Positions 12,374 to 21,769 of a stretch of 44,911 bases of DNA are shown here, piece by piece. The notes beneath the pieces were generated by a model, which worked only from the letters and a program-made list of their open reading frames with translations, was not told where the DNA came from and ran no database searches. The position numbers were made by a program, and so were the translations under genes. The stretch is from Endomicrobium sp. (GTDB lineage: Bacteria > Elusimicrobiota > Endomicrobiia > Endomicrobiales > Endomicrobiaceae): the NCBI GenBank assembly GCA_031290625.1, contig JAITND010000007.1:1-44911 (forward strand), in the 5' to 3' direction. Within the stretch, counting starts at the first letter, position 1. Each line of letters opens with the position of its first letter.

Positions 12374-13765
12374 TTATTTATTTTTGTTGAGACGTAATTT
12401 ATATCCCAAAAACACTATTAAGAGCCATACTGGTATTGCTATAACCTGTTTTGCCATTCCAATCTGTGGCAAAAACATGCCCGCAAGTATAAACGCTACG
12501 GCAATTAAAACAATATAATTAGAATAAGGATAAAACAAAGACGGAAATGTTGTCTTTCTGTTTTCAAGGTTCATTTGTTTTTTAAACTTTAAATGAGTTA
12601 TGGCTATAATGCACCAGTAAGTTACTATGCATATAACCGAGAAATTCATAATTACGTCAAACGCTTCAAAACAGTTTGGCATAAAGTAATTTAGAGGAAC
12701 AACCAAAAACGTGAGCAAACTTGTAAAAAGAACGCTGGCTATAGGAATGCCTTTTTTTGTTGTTTTTGCAAAAACTTGCGGAGCGTTTTTCTGCAAAGCA
12801 AGACCGTAAAGCATGCGGCTATTGCCGTAAATGCAACTGTTATATACGGACACCGCTGCTGTTAGAATAATAAAATTTAAAACCCAAGCCGCATAGTTAA
12901 AGCCGATTTTTTCAAAAATCATAACGAAAGGGCTTTCAGAAATGCTTAAGTTGCTCCAATGATACAAGGACAAAAGCACTACCAATGAACCAATATAAAA
13001 AATCAAGATGCGGAAAACAACCTGATTAGTGGCTTTAGGAATGTTTTTCTTAGGATCCGCGGTTTCTGCAGCTGTCATTCCTATTGTATCAAGTCCGTCA
13101 AAAGCAAAAATTATAGTTGGAAAAGCCGCCATAAGTCCTATAAACCCGTGAGGGAAAAATCCGCTAAAGGAAGCGTCTCCTGTGTGTATGCCGACGGTTG
13201 CAGTTTGCCATAAATTCTTAAGCGTCGCTCCGGGAACTAAGCTTGTGTCAAAGAGTAAAATATATGCTCCGGCAAAAATCATCGCGCATATAGCGGCTAT
13301 CTTTACAATTGAAAAAAGAAATTCGGCTTCGCCATAAGCTTTTACAGTATACAGATTAACTATAGTTATTATTACAAAGAAAAACAACGATGTTTTCCAA
13401 GTGGGAATATTGGGAAACCAGTACTGCGTGTACGCCGCGACTGCCGTTAATTCCGCAATACTTATAAGTATATACAAAATTGAGTGGTTCCACCCAGCCA
13501 AAAATCCGGAAAAAGAGTCCCAATACTTATAAGCGAAATAGCTGTAAGACCCCGGAGCAGTTTCTTCAGTGTTCATTTTGTTAAGCTGGCGAACCATAAA
13601 AAATACTAAAAAACCAGCTATCAAATAACCTAAAAGAACAGACGGACCTGCTGCAAAAATAGCGCTGCCGGCTCCTAAAAATAAGCCTGTTCCTATACTT
13701 GCGCCAAGGGCTATAAATTGAATGTGGCGGTTTGTAAGTTTACGTTTAAGTTTGTTTTGTCGCAC
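12374..13765 (-). CDS. APC-family amino acid permease (tandem paralog 3)
   Basis: Track ORF extends to 13921, but the extra N-terminus is antisense-independent read-through of the upstream paralog's 3' end; GTG at 13765 (VRQNKLKRKLTNRHIQFIALG) preceded by AAGGAT fits better. Confidence 0.85.
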   Translation of the reverse strand: MRQNKLKRKLTNRHIQFIALGASIGTGLFLGAGSAIFAAGPSVLLGYLIAGFLVFFMVRQLNKMNTEETAPGSYSYFAYKYWDSFSGFLAGWNHSILYILISIAELTAVAAYTQYWFPNIPTWKTSLFFFVIITIVNLYTVKAYGEAEFLFSIVKIAAICAMIFAGAYILLFDTSLVPGATLKNLWQTATVGIHTGDASFSGFFPHGFIGLMAAFPTIIFAFDGLDTIGMTAAETADPKKNIPKATNQVVFRILIFYIGSLVVLLSLYHWSNLSISESPFVMIFEKIGFNYAAWVLNFIILTAAVSVYNSCIYGNSRMLYGLALQKNAPQVFAKTTKKGIPIASVLFTSLLTFLVVPLNYFMPNCFEAFDVIMNFSVICIVTYWCIIAITHLKFKKQMNLENRKTTFPSLFYPYSNYIVLIAVAFILAGMFLPQIGMAKQVIAIPVWLLIVFLGYKLRLNKNK

Positions 13766-13823
13766 TTTATAATCCTTATAATACAACAAACAAACCTTGC
13801 GCGCTTTCCTTAACAAAATTAAG

Positions 13824-15233
13824 TTAGTTTGTCGTATATGCTTTTTTTCTTGATATTTTATATCCGATATAAACAGCCAGCAGCCAAATAGGCGCAGCAG
13901 CAACTTGTTTAGCCATTCCAAGCGGTGGCACTGTCATCGCCACCATGATAAGAAAATAAAATATCATCGTAATATAATTAGAATACGGATAAAAAGGAGA
14001 AGGGAACAACGTCGTATAGTTTTCCGCTTTTTTTTGTTTTTTAAACTTTAAATGCGATATTGTTATCATCCACCAATTAACAATCGCACACACTACCACA
14101 AAGCTCATTATTATTTGGAAGGCGTTGAACCAATTAGGAATAAAATAGTTTAACGGTACCACCAAAAACGTAAATAAACTTGAAAGTAAAAGCGATGCCG
14201 TAGGAACGCCTCTTTTGTTTGTTTTTGTAAAAACTTGCAGAGCGTTATTTTGTAAAGCAAGACCGTAAAGCATACGGCTGTTGCTGTAAATGCAGCTGTT
14301 GTATACAGACAAAGCCGCCGTCAAAATAATGAAGTTTAAAGTCCAAGCGGCGTATTTAAAGCCTATCTTATCAAAAATCATTACAAATGGGCTATCAGTA
14401 ATTTTTAGGTTGCTCCAATGGTACAAAGACAAAAGAACGACCAAAGAGCCTATATAAAAAACCAATATGCGAAACACCACTTGATTTACGGCTTTAGGGA
14501 TTGTAACCTTAGGATTTTCTGTTTCTGCGGCAGTTATGCCTACAAGTTCTAGTCCTCCGAAAGAGAAAGTTATTATAGGCACGGCCATTATAAACCCTAT
14601 AAACCCATGAGAAAAAAATCCGCTAAAGGAAACATCTCCCGCGTGTACGCCGACGGTCGCTGCTTGCCATAAATTTTTAAACGTTGCGCCAATAACTAAA
14701 CTTGGGTCAAAAAACAAAATGTATCCGCCTGCCAAAATCATTGCGCAAATGGCTGTTATTTTTACTATTGAAAACGCAAACTCCATCTCGCCGTAAATTT
14801 TTACCGCCGCAACGTTTACAGCGCTTATAAGGGTAAAAAAGAACAAAGCGGTTTTCCATGTGTCAAGTCCCGGAAACCAATACTGCGCATACGCGGCGAC
14901 GGCTGTAAGCTCTGCTATGCCTATCATAACATACAGTATCCAGTAGTTCCAGCCAGCCAAAAAGCCGGGGAAATCTCCCCAATATTTGTAAGCAAAATAG
15001 CTAAAGGATCCTGCCATAGGTTCTTCAGTGTCCATCTCGCCAAGTTGTCTCATAATGAAGAATGCCATAATCCCGGAAATTAAATAGCCCAATAGGACGG
15101 CCGGACCTGCTGCAAAAATAGCGCTTCCCGCGCCCAAAAAAAGCCCGGTGCCTATTGCTCCGCCTAAAGCTATAAACTGTATGTGCCGGTTTGAAAGGTT
15201 GCGCTTTAAACTGCTTTCCTGAAATTGACCCAT
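13824..15233 (-). CDS. APC-family amino acid permease (tandem paralog 4)
   Basis: 469 aa, MGQFQESSLKRNLSNRHIQFIALGGAIGTGLFLGAGSAIF... Confidence 0.9.
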   Translation of the reverse strand: MGQFQESSLKRNLSNRHIQFIALGGAIGTGLFLGAGSAIFAAGPAVLLGYLISGIMAFFIMRQLGEMDTEEPMAGSFSYFAYKYWGDFPGFLAGWNYWILYVMIGIAELTAVAAYAQYWFPGLDTWKTALFFFTLISAVNVAAVKIYGEMEFAFSIVKITAICAMILAGGYILFFDPSLVIGATFKNLWQAATVGVHAGDVSFSGFFSHGFIGFIMAVPIITFSFGGLELVGITAAETENPKVTIPKAVNQVVFRILVFYIGSLVVLLSLYHWSNLKITDSPFVMIFDKIGFKYAAWTLNFIILTAALSVYNSCIYSNSRMLYGLALQNNALQVFTKTNKRGVPTASLLLSSLFTFLVVPLNYFIPNWFNAFQIIMSFVVVCAIVNWWMITISHLKFKKQKKAENYTTLFPSPFYPYSNYITMIFYFLIMVAMTVPPLGMAKQVAAAPIWLLAVYIGYKISRKKAYTTN

Positions 15234-15450
15234 TTTTCCCTACTTAAAATTTTCAATATCACCTTGTATTATAGCAAATTAAAGTATAGAAATCTGTTGC
15301 TTAGCGCGCCGCAAACGATGCCCAATACTATTTATTAGAACCGAAGCAATGGACTGCGGCTAAATAAAAAAGAGGCTCCGCCATATGACGGGAGACTCTT
15401 GATATTAGTCAACTTATTCAACTTTCACAAATATTTCACAATTTCCTCTA

Positions 15451-15464
15451 CCCCCCCCCCCCCC
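15451..15464 (+). repeat. Homopolymeric C14 tract
   Basis: cctcta-CCCCCCCCCCCCCC-agaataag in an otherwise AT-rich intergenic region. Confidence 0.95.
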
Positions 15465-15690
15465 AGAATAAGTATAATATACGTGCGAAGATTTCGCATA
15501 TTTCTTGTTTTGCGAGTTTCTTTCTTTTGCTTGCAAAGTCGCATTGTTAGAAGTGATAAACTCAGGAAACTTTTCTCAAAAAGTTTATATTCTGGAGAGC
15601 GGCAACACAATTTAGCAACCGCGCTTTCTACTATTATATGAAGTTTCGCGCGGTATAGAGAATATTTTTAAAAAGAAGAGGCGACTTAAA

Positions 15691-16041
15691 ATGTTGAAGA
15701 AATTAGCAAGCATGTTGTTAGCGTTGTTGGTTTCAGTAAGCGGTAGAACAGAGTCGCAGGAGCAGTATCTTAGTGAAGATGAGATGAATGTTTTTGAAAA
15801 AATAAAGTTAATATTGCAAAGAAAGGGCAAAGCGGATGGAGGGACTTGCAAGGATACTGAGACGGCTTGGGAAAGATTTAAAAGAAAAGCGGATGAGTCA
15901 GCAGAGGCGCTTGTTCTTGTTCTGATCGCAAGTATGGCGATTATAGGTAAGCTTGTCCCCGAGTCCCAGCACACCCTAGTGTTCATATTATGGCTCATAG
16001 CTGGGCTGACGGTGTTTTGGGAAGGAACAAAGAGCGCTTAG
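15691..16041 (+). CDS. Small hypothetical protein with N-terminal hydrophobic leader and C-terminal two-TM segment
   Basis: 116 aa MLKKLASMLLALLVSVSG...ALVLVLIASMAIIGKLVPESQHTLVFILWLIAGLTVFWEG; GAAGAGG upstream of ATG. Confidence 0.6.
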   Translation: MLKKLASMLLALLVSVSGRTESQEQYLSEDEMNVFEKIKLILQRKGKADGGTCKDTETAWERFKRKADESAEALVLVLIASMAIIGKLVPESQHTLVFILWLIAGLTVFWEGTKSA

Positions 16042-16218
16042 CGATGTTGATTATAGGTATAGCTTATCTATATTTATGGAACTCTGGAAGGAAAAAGATA
16101 GCCTTACATAATTGAATCAAATAATCTCTCAATTTACTCTGGTCTATGAATCGCTTGATAAATTGTAATTGGAGCTTGAAACCCAGACATAAAATCAATC
16201 CCCTTATTATAAATTTGA

Positions 16219-16262
16219 AAGAATCCGGAAATTAGACTTGATTTTCGGATCCTTTCTTCTTT
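16219..16262 (+). terminator. Possible terminator-like stem-loop downstream of the 15691 ORF
   Basis: aagaatccg ... cggatcctt (8/9 pairing) followed by a pyrimidine-rich stretch tcttcttt. Confidence 0.35.
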
Positions 16263-16400
16263 GGATTAAAAAATTGTATTTTTTTGTAGCCGCGCCTTTA
16301 TTAAACGCGGAGCTGAGTTCTGGACATATATATGAAATTTTTGTAAACTCTTTCTTTAATATTTTAGTCCAAAATAACTTAAATCAAAAATAGGACATAA

Positions 16401-16940
16401 ATGTTTTGCTTAAATGTTAAACAATCAAGGGGACAAGCTCTTGTTGAAGCGGCTTTAGTCTCCCCGCTGGTTATACTTTTTCTTTTCGCAATTTTATGGT
16501 TTGCGCGCATAATGCTTACGTGGCAACAAATTTCTACGGCTGCTCGTTACGGAGCGGATCTTCTTGCATATACTCATTTCAGCGTAAAATACATAGAAAG
16601 CGATATGAAAGATTATCTTTGCGCTGCAAATACAATAGGAAGAACTATTGATCCCAAAAAACTTACCATAAGAATTGAAGCAAACGATTACAAACCTATT
16701 AAATATGATTTTGATATTACAAACTTATCAAGTTTTGCAGTTTTAAATCCTGCCAATTTGTTGAACGCGTTGAAAGCTTTTGCTCCGGGACTTAGTAAGA
16801 AGTCTTTTGTTGAAATAACTTATGCGTGCAATATTCCAAATATATTGAAAATAATAGGAACAGACAGCATAAAAATAACTGCGCGCGCGTCAGTCTTGTC
16901 AGGCGCGGGAAGCGTTGGCGCTTTACAGCGGCAAAAATAA
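16401..16940 (+). CDS. TadE/TadG-like pseudopilin
   Basis: RGQALVEAALVSPLVILFLFAILWFARIMLTWQQISTAARYGADLL: TadE-like N-terminal motif; first gene of a Tad cluster. Confidence 0.85.
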   Translation: MFCLNVKQSRGQALVEAALVSPLVILFLFAILWFARIMLTWQQISTAARYGADLLAYTHFSVKYIESDMKDYLCAANTIGRTIDPKKLTIRIEANDYKPIKYDFDITNLSSFAVLNPANLLNALKAFAPGLSKKSFVEITYACNIPNILKIIGTDSIKITARASVLSGAGSVGALQRQK

Positions 16941-16960
16941 ACTTAGGGGGACGGGACGAC

Positions 16961-17134
16961 ATGATCAACTTTGGTTGGATTAAGAGAAACAAAGGGCAGG
17001 GAATGGTTGAATATATTCTTATTGTGGCGGTTGTTGTGGGGATAGTTTTTATCGCATATAAGGCTTTTGGAAAGAAAATAAAAGGACAGTTTGAAAAAGC
17101 TGCTAAAACCGTTCAGTCGGCAGATAAAGCATAG
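16961..17134 (+). CDS. Flp/class III pilin-like protein
   Basis: MINFGWIKRNKGQGMVEYILIVAVVVGIVFIAYKAFGKKIKGQFEKAAKTVQSADKA; G|QGMVEYILIV processing-type motif; AGGGGG upstream. Confidence 0.8.
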   Translation: MINFGWIKRNKGQGMVEYILIVAVVVGIVFIAYKAFGKKIKGQFEKAAKTVQSADKA

Positions 17135-17138
17135 CGTA

Positions 17139-17972
17139 ATGAGAAAATCTATAATAGTTGCTCTTGTTTGCGCGGCGGTTTCCGCCGGATTAGCTTATTT
17201 ATTTCTGTCTGATTTAGAAATTAAGTACAAAACTATGGCGGAACCTGTGAAAGTTGTTGTTGCATGCCAAAGAATACCGCAAGGCGTTCTGATACAGTCT
17301 GACATGCTTGTTGAAAAAATGGTTCCTAAAGAATATATACAACCAAAAGCGTTTCAAGATTTAAGGAATTTATTTACAGAAGACGGTTGCGCAGTTTATA
17401 TATCTTTGAACACAATTGAAGAAAACGAGCAAATACTTTCCACTAAAGTTTCAAAAACTAATCAAGACACAGGTATAAGCAATTTGATTCCCGAAGGCAA
17501 AAAGGCGTTGTCGGTATCATTTGACTGCGAATCGTTGGAGATTGTTACTCCCGGCGGCAGAATAGATATTTTTGCAATAGTTGAATACATTGATAACGGA
17601 AAAGAAATGCAAGACGCTGTGTTTTCTGTCGCTCAAAATGTTTTAGTTTTGGCTGTAGGCGGAAATTGTATAGGCAGCGCTAAAAAATCAGAGCAAGACG
17701 ACGATTCAAACAATTTAAATTCCATAACTGTGGCGGTGTCTGTGGAAGAAATTCAGAGAATTCTTATAGCCTGCCAAAAGGGAAGTTTAAAATATGTAAT
17801 AAGACCTGTTGGCGACTTAGAAATCTCTAATATAGAACCTTTAAAACTCTCTGCTATAGTAAAAGATATTTCAAAAATATCTCCAAATTACGATAAAAGT
17901 TTGAAAACGACAAATCAAAGAGAAATTTTGGAAATAATAAACAGATACGCAAATATGAATAAACAGAAATAA
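17139..17972 (+). CDS. CpaB/RcpC family Flp pilus assembly protein (SAF domain)
   Basis: N-terminal TM, VVVACQRIPQGVLIQSDMLVEKMVPKEYIQPKAF, LIPEGKKALSVSFD...GGRIDIFAI. Confidence 0.85.
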   Translation: MRKSIIVALVCAAVSAGLAYLFLSDLEIKYKTMAEPVKVVVACQRIPQGVLIQSDMLVEKMVPKEYIQPKAFQDLRNLFTEDGCAVYISLNTIEENEQILSTKVSKTNQDTGISNLIPEGKKALSVSFDCESLEIVTPGGRIDIFAIVEYIDNGKEMQDAVFSVAQNVLVLAVGGNCIGSAKKSEQDDDSNNLNSITVAVSVEEIQRILIACQKGSLKYVIRPVGDLEISNIEPLKLSAIVKDISKISPNYDKSLKTTNQREILEIINRYANMNKQK

Positions 17973-17981
17973 GAGGTTTTG

Positions 17982-19976
17982 ATGTTTACAATAGCGTCAA
18001 GTTGCAGTTTATTCCAAAGAGATTTGCTGACTTATGGACTATCTTGCGTAGCGTCAAATAAAAAAGAGTCTTGCGTTGTTCTTGATTTTTCTATACCTGA
18101 TCCGGATTCTTTTTGGTCTGTATACGGAACCGGAATTAAGTATATTGAAGATATTTTGCCGGTTTTGTCGGGAGTTAATCCTAAGATCTTAAAAGAATAT
18201 TTATCGCCTATAGGATTGAGATCTGTTCTCGGTTTTAGAGACACAAAATTAAAAGACTCCGATATTGAAAGAATTTTATACTTAATAACAGCTCTTAAAG
18301 AAAGCTTTAAATATATTTTTGTTGTTTTGCCAGATGAAATAAGCGCAAATCTTTTAAGAATTGTTCAAGAATCCAAGTGTGTTTTGTTTCCTTATACTAC
18401 CGACGCAATATCTGTAAAAAACGTAACTTTTATTTTAAGAGAGTATTCTTGCGAGGTTTATGAAACAAATTTTGCAGCTTTAAGGCTTGACGCTGGGTAT
18501 GGGCTTAATTTCTATAATATTTTACGCGAGTCAAAAATTTTAAGATACGGTATTGAGGCAGAATTTAACTATCGCGTTCAAGAGCAAATTCTATCCCCGC
18601 AGTTCTCTTACAAAGACAAATCAAATCGTTACGTTTTAGCTTTAAACAAGACCTTGAACATTTTTGATAATTTGCAACGAGTAAGGGTTAATGGAGTATC
18701 TTCAAGTAAGTATTATCAAAATGAAAATGCTTACGGCGAACTGCGAGACGATATTCATAAGTCGCTTGTTGAAGAGATGAAGGAATATGTTGCTGAAAAC
18801 GACGGCAACAAACTAAAACAATTGGCAAAAAGCAAGATAAGTGAAATTTTGTCTAAAAGAAATCTTGTTTTGCCAATAGATATTTCAGACAAACTTTACA
18901 AAGAGCTTTGCAATGATGTCGCGGGACTTGGGGTATTGGAAGATTTCATAGAAGATTCTTCTGTTAGCGAGATAATGGTTAACGGATATAAAAATATATA
19001 TATTGAAAGGAACGGAAAAATAATAATGACTGGAATTTCGTTTCCCAATGAAGAGCGATTGAAAACGGTTATAGACAGAATAGTTTCTAAAGTAGGCAGG
19101 CATATTGACGAATCTTCGCCTATAGTTGACGCAAGACTTAAAGACGGTTCGCGCGTTAATGCCGTTATAAAACCCGTATCATTGGACGGTTCTGCGGTCA
19201 CAATAAGGAAGTTTTTAAAAAATAAACTTTCAATTGAATCTTTGGTTTCTGCAGGCAGTCTGAATGAAGCCATGCTTGAATTTTTAAAAACTGTCGTTTT
19301 GTTGAAGAGAAATATTATTATTTCAGGGGGCACTGGCACGGGTAAAACAACGCTTTTAAACGCCGTGTCGTCCTTTATTCCTAAAGAAGAGAGAATTGTT
19401 ACTATTGAAGATTCGGCGGAACTTCAACTCCAGCAGGAGCATGTCGTAAGACTTGAAAGCAGACCAAAATCAACGGAAGGAACAGGCGAGATTAACATAA
19501 GAAGGTTGGTAGTAAACGCTTTAAGAATGCGGCCTGACAGGATAATTGTTGGAGAATGTCGTTCCGGCGAAGCGCTTGATATGATTCAAGCGATGTCTAC
19601 AGGGCATGAAGGCAGTCTTACGACATTACATGCCAATTCTCCTTACGATGCTATTTCAAGACTTACGACTATGGCGTTGATGTCGGGTATGGCTTTGCCT
19701 GAGAAGTCTATTGTTTCTCAAATAGCGTCTGCAATAAATATTATAGTGCAGCTTGCTCGTTATACCGACGGCTCAAGAAAAATATCTTCAATATCAGTAA
19801 TAAATAAAACTAACGATGAGCGATTGTACGAGATTAAACCTGTTTTTCAATTTGATTTAAAAAGTTTTAACGACGGCATTCAAAAAGGAGAATTTAATTT
19901 TACTGGCTATATCCCAGATTTTATACGAAACGCGTTTCAAAAAGGTATAAATGTAAATACTGGAATATTTAAATGA
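17982..19976 (+). CDS. CpaF/TadA-type secretion ATPase with N-terminal degenerate TadZ/CpaE-like domain
   Basis: C-terminal half has GGTGTGKTTLLNAV, TIEDSAELQLQQEHVVRLESRP, RPDRIIVGECRSGEALDMIQAMSTGHEGSLTTLHANSP; N-terminal ~200 aa resembles TadZ/MinD fold (CVVLDFSIPDPDSF...) without a Walker A. Confidence 0.88.
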   Translation: MFTIASSCSLFQRDLLTYGLSCVASNKKESCVVLDFSIPDPDSFWSVYGTGIKYIEDILPVLSGVNPKILKEYLSPIGLRSVLGFRDTKLKDSDIERILYLITALKESFKYIFVVLPDEISANLLRIVQESKCVLFPYTTDAISVKNVTFILREYSCEVYETNFAALRLDAGYGLNFYNILRESKILRYGIEAEFNYRVQEQILSPQFSYKDKSNRYVLALNKTLNIFDNLQRVRVNGVSSSKYYQNENAYGELRDDIHKSLVEEMKEYVAENDGNKLKQLAKSKISEILSKRNLVLPIDISDKLYKELCNDVAGLGVLEDFIEDSSVSEIMVNGYKNIYIERNGKIIMTGISFPNEERLKTVIDRIVSKVGRHIDESSPIVDARLKDGSRVNAVIKPVSLDGSAVTIRKFLKNKLSIESLVSAGSLNEAMLEFLKTVVLLKRNIIISGGTGTGKTTLLNAVSSFIPKEERIVTIEDSAELQLQQEHVVRLESRPKSTEGTGEINIRRLVVNALRMRPDRIIVGECRSGEALDMIQAMSTGHEGSLTTLHANSPYDAISRLTTMALMSGMALPEKSIVSQIASAINIIVQLARYTDGSRKISSISVINKTNDERLYEIKPVFQFDLKSFNDGIQKGEFNFTGYIPDFIRNAFQKGINVNTGIFK

Positions 19977-20779
19977 TGAAAATACTTTTTCTTTTTTCTT
20001 TCTCATTGGTTGTATTTTGCTTTATGTATTTTCTTATAAACAAATTGAAATTTAAAATAAATAGAAAAAGGTCTTTTGATTTAAAGAAACTTTCGCAAAA
20101 TAAGAAAAGATTTTTTGTTTCTTTTATTATTTTTTTCATTTCTGCAATATTTTTTCATAATATTGTCTTTGCGTTGATTTTGAGCGTTTTATATTGTTAT
20201 TTTGACTGGTACGCTCAGGATAAAAAAATGCGAAAAAAAGTTGCTTTGATAGACAAACAGGTTATGGAAGCTTTAAACATTATAAAAAATGCCGTTAGAG
20301 CGGGGCAATCTTTACAAAATTCCATGGTTACGGCTAAGAACGAACTAAAATATCCTATAAAAAGCGAATTTGAAAAGATATCGGAAAAGTTGGCTTTTGT
20401 AGTGAGTTTTGACAAAGTTTTAGAAGAAGCTTCTAAAACCGCGATAAGTAAAGAATTTAAACTTATGATAGACGTTATCAGAGTATCAAAAGACTCAGGG
20501 GCAAGTTTAAGCGATATTTTTGACAGAATATCCGACTCTGCGTTTCAAAGAATTAACGTCCGTTCAAAAATAACAGCTTTAACAGCTCAAGGAAGAATGT
20601 CTGGAAATTTGGTAAGCGTTATCCCTTTTGTAATTATATTTATGATGTATATAATTGAACCTGAAATGATGGAATGTTTGTTTGTTACTTTGACCGGCAA
20701 TATTTTACTTCTCATAGTTGTTGTTATGGTTATTACAGGTTCGTTTGTAATAAGGAAGATGACGGAGATTGATTTCTGA
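19973..20779 (+). CDS. TadB-like type II secretion system F domain protein
   Basis: T2SSF pattern (IIKNAVRAGQSLQNSMVTAKNEL..., DVIRVSKDSGASLSDIFDRISD...KITALTAQGRMSG), multi-TM; overlaps tadA stop. Confidence 0.85.
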   Translation: MMKILFLFSFSLVVFCFMYFLINKLKFKINRKRSFDLKKLSQNKKRFFVSFIIFFISAIFFHNIVFALILSVLYCYFDWYAQDKKMRKKVALIDKQVMEALNIIKNAVRAGQSLQNSMVTAKNELKYPIKSEFEKISEKLAFVVSFDKVLEEASKTAISKEFKLMIDVIRVSKDSGASLSDIFDRISDSAFQRINVRSKITALTAQGRMSGNLVSVIPFVIIFMMYIIEPEMMECLFVTLTGNILLLIVVVMVITGSFVIRKMTEIDF

Positions 20780-21657
20780 TGATAACATTATTATGTTTTT
20801 TTTGGTTTTCCTCCGTATTTTTTGCGGTTTATTACATAGTTCCAAATGTAAAGAGAGTAGATCTTGCAAGTAAGGTTAAAAATGCCGTAGAAAAAAAGAA
20901 ATCAGGAAATTTTGTAATAACTTACTTCTTTATTGCGCTTGAGAAAGCAGCTTGTTTAGCAGAAAAAATTAAATATAAGAAGTTTGTTTCTTTTATTGAA
21001 AAAGACTATGCAATTTTAAAATTGCTCGGCAAAAAATATGGAAATATAACTCCATATAAATTTTTTGCAATACAAATATTTGCTATGTTTGCAGGAATGC
21101 TATTTACCGCGCTTTTTGTAAGTTTGCATATAATAGTTGTTCTTTCCGTTGGATTATTGTGCTTTTACTTGCCTGTTTTAAAGATTAAAGAAGAATTGAA
21201 AAAGAGAAAAGAATCTATACTTAAGCAATTGCCTGAAATGGCGGATTTGTTTTCGGTTATGCTTGCCGCAGGGCTTGATTTTTACGCCGCGGCCGGAAAA
21301 GTCGTTATGATAATGTCGGGATCTTTGATCGACGAGCTGAAAAATGCTTTGGCAAAAATCTCTTTAGGTTATGATAAAAAAGCTGCTTTTAAGGAAATGG
21401 CTGAAAACACAGGCGTTGAGCAAGTATATTCTTTTGTAAGCGCTATAAATATGGCTTTAGAATCAGGCGTAGAAATGTCCGATACTTTAAAAAGAATATC
21501 TTGCGCGTTGCGAAATGAAAGGTTTGCTTATGCGCAAAAAAAAACTCAAGAAGCTCCTGTAAAGATGCTTATTCCATTAGCGTTGTTAATCTTCCCGACA
21601 ATTTTTATAGTTATATTTGGACCGATTGCTATAAGCTTTATTAAAAATGGATTCTAG
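20779..21657 (+). CDS. TadC-like type II secretion system F domain protein
   Basis: LPEMADLFSVMLAAGLDFYAAAGKV...AINMALESGVEMSDTLKRISCALRNERFAYAQKKTQEAPVKMLIPLALLIFPTIFIVIFGP. Confidence 0.87.
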   Translation: MITLLCFFWFSSVFFAVYYIVPNVKRVDLASKVKNAVEKKKSGNFVITYFFIALEKAACLAEKIKYKKFVSFIEKDYAILKLLGKKYGNITPYKFFAIQIFAMFAGMLFTALFVSLHIIVVLSVGLLCFYLPVLKIKEELKKRKESILKQLPEMADLFSVMLAAGLDFYAAAGKVVMIMSGSLIDELKNALAKISLGYDKKAAFKEMAENTGVEQVYSFVSAINMALESGVEMSDTLKRISCALRNERFAYAQKKTQEAPVKMLIPLALLIFPTIFIVIFGPIAISFIKNGF

Positions 21658-21769
21658 CCTAGCTTCCTTTTGGATTTGTTTTTCAAAAAGTTTACGCATT
21701 TTTTTAACGATTATAATTTTGATAGATGAGCTTTGGCAGAATGTCGGATATTGTTGAAAGTACAAAAAA

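Noticed and set aside
13766-13921. N-terminal extension of the third permease ORF
   Set aside because: Overlaps the 3' end of the neighbouring permease; the family start motif and RBS point to GTG at 13765.
15365-15400. Imperfect inverted repeat agaggctccg...cgggagactctt as a terminator
   Set aside because: Stem is broken and it lies upstream of a divergent gene; no gene clearly ends there.
15399-15641. ORFs on both strands spanning the C14 tract
   Set aside because: Pro-rich/Gly-rich only because of the homopolymer; no domain or RBS support.
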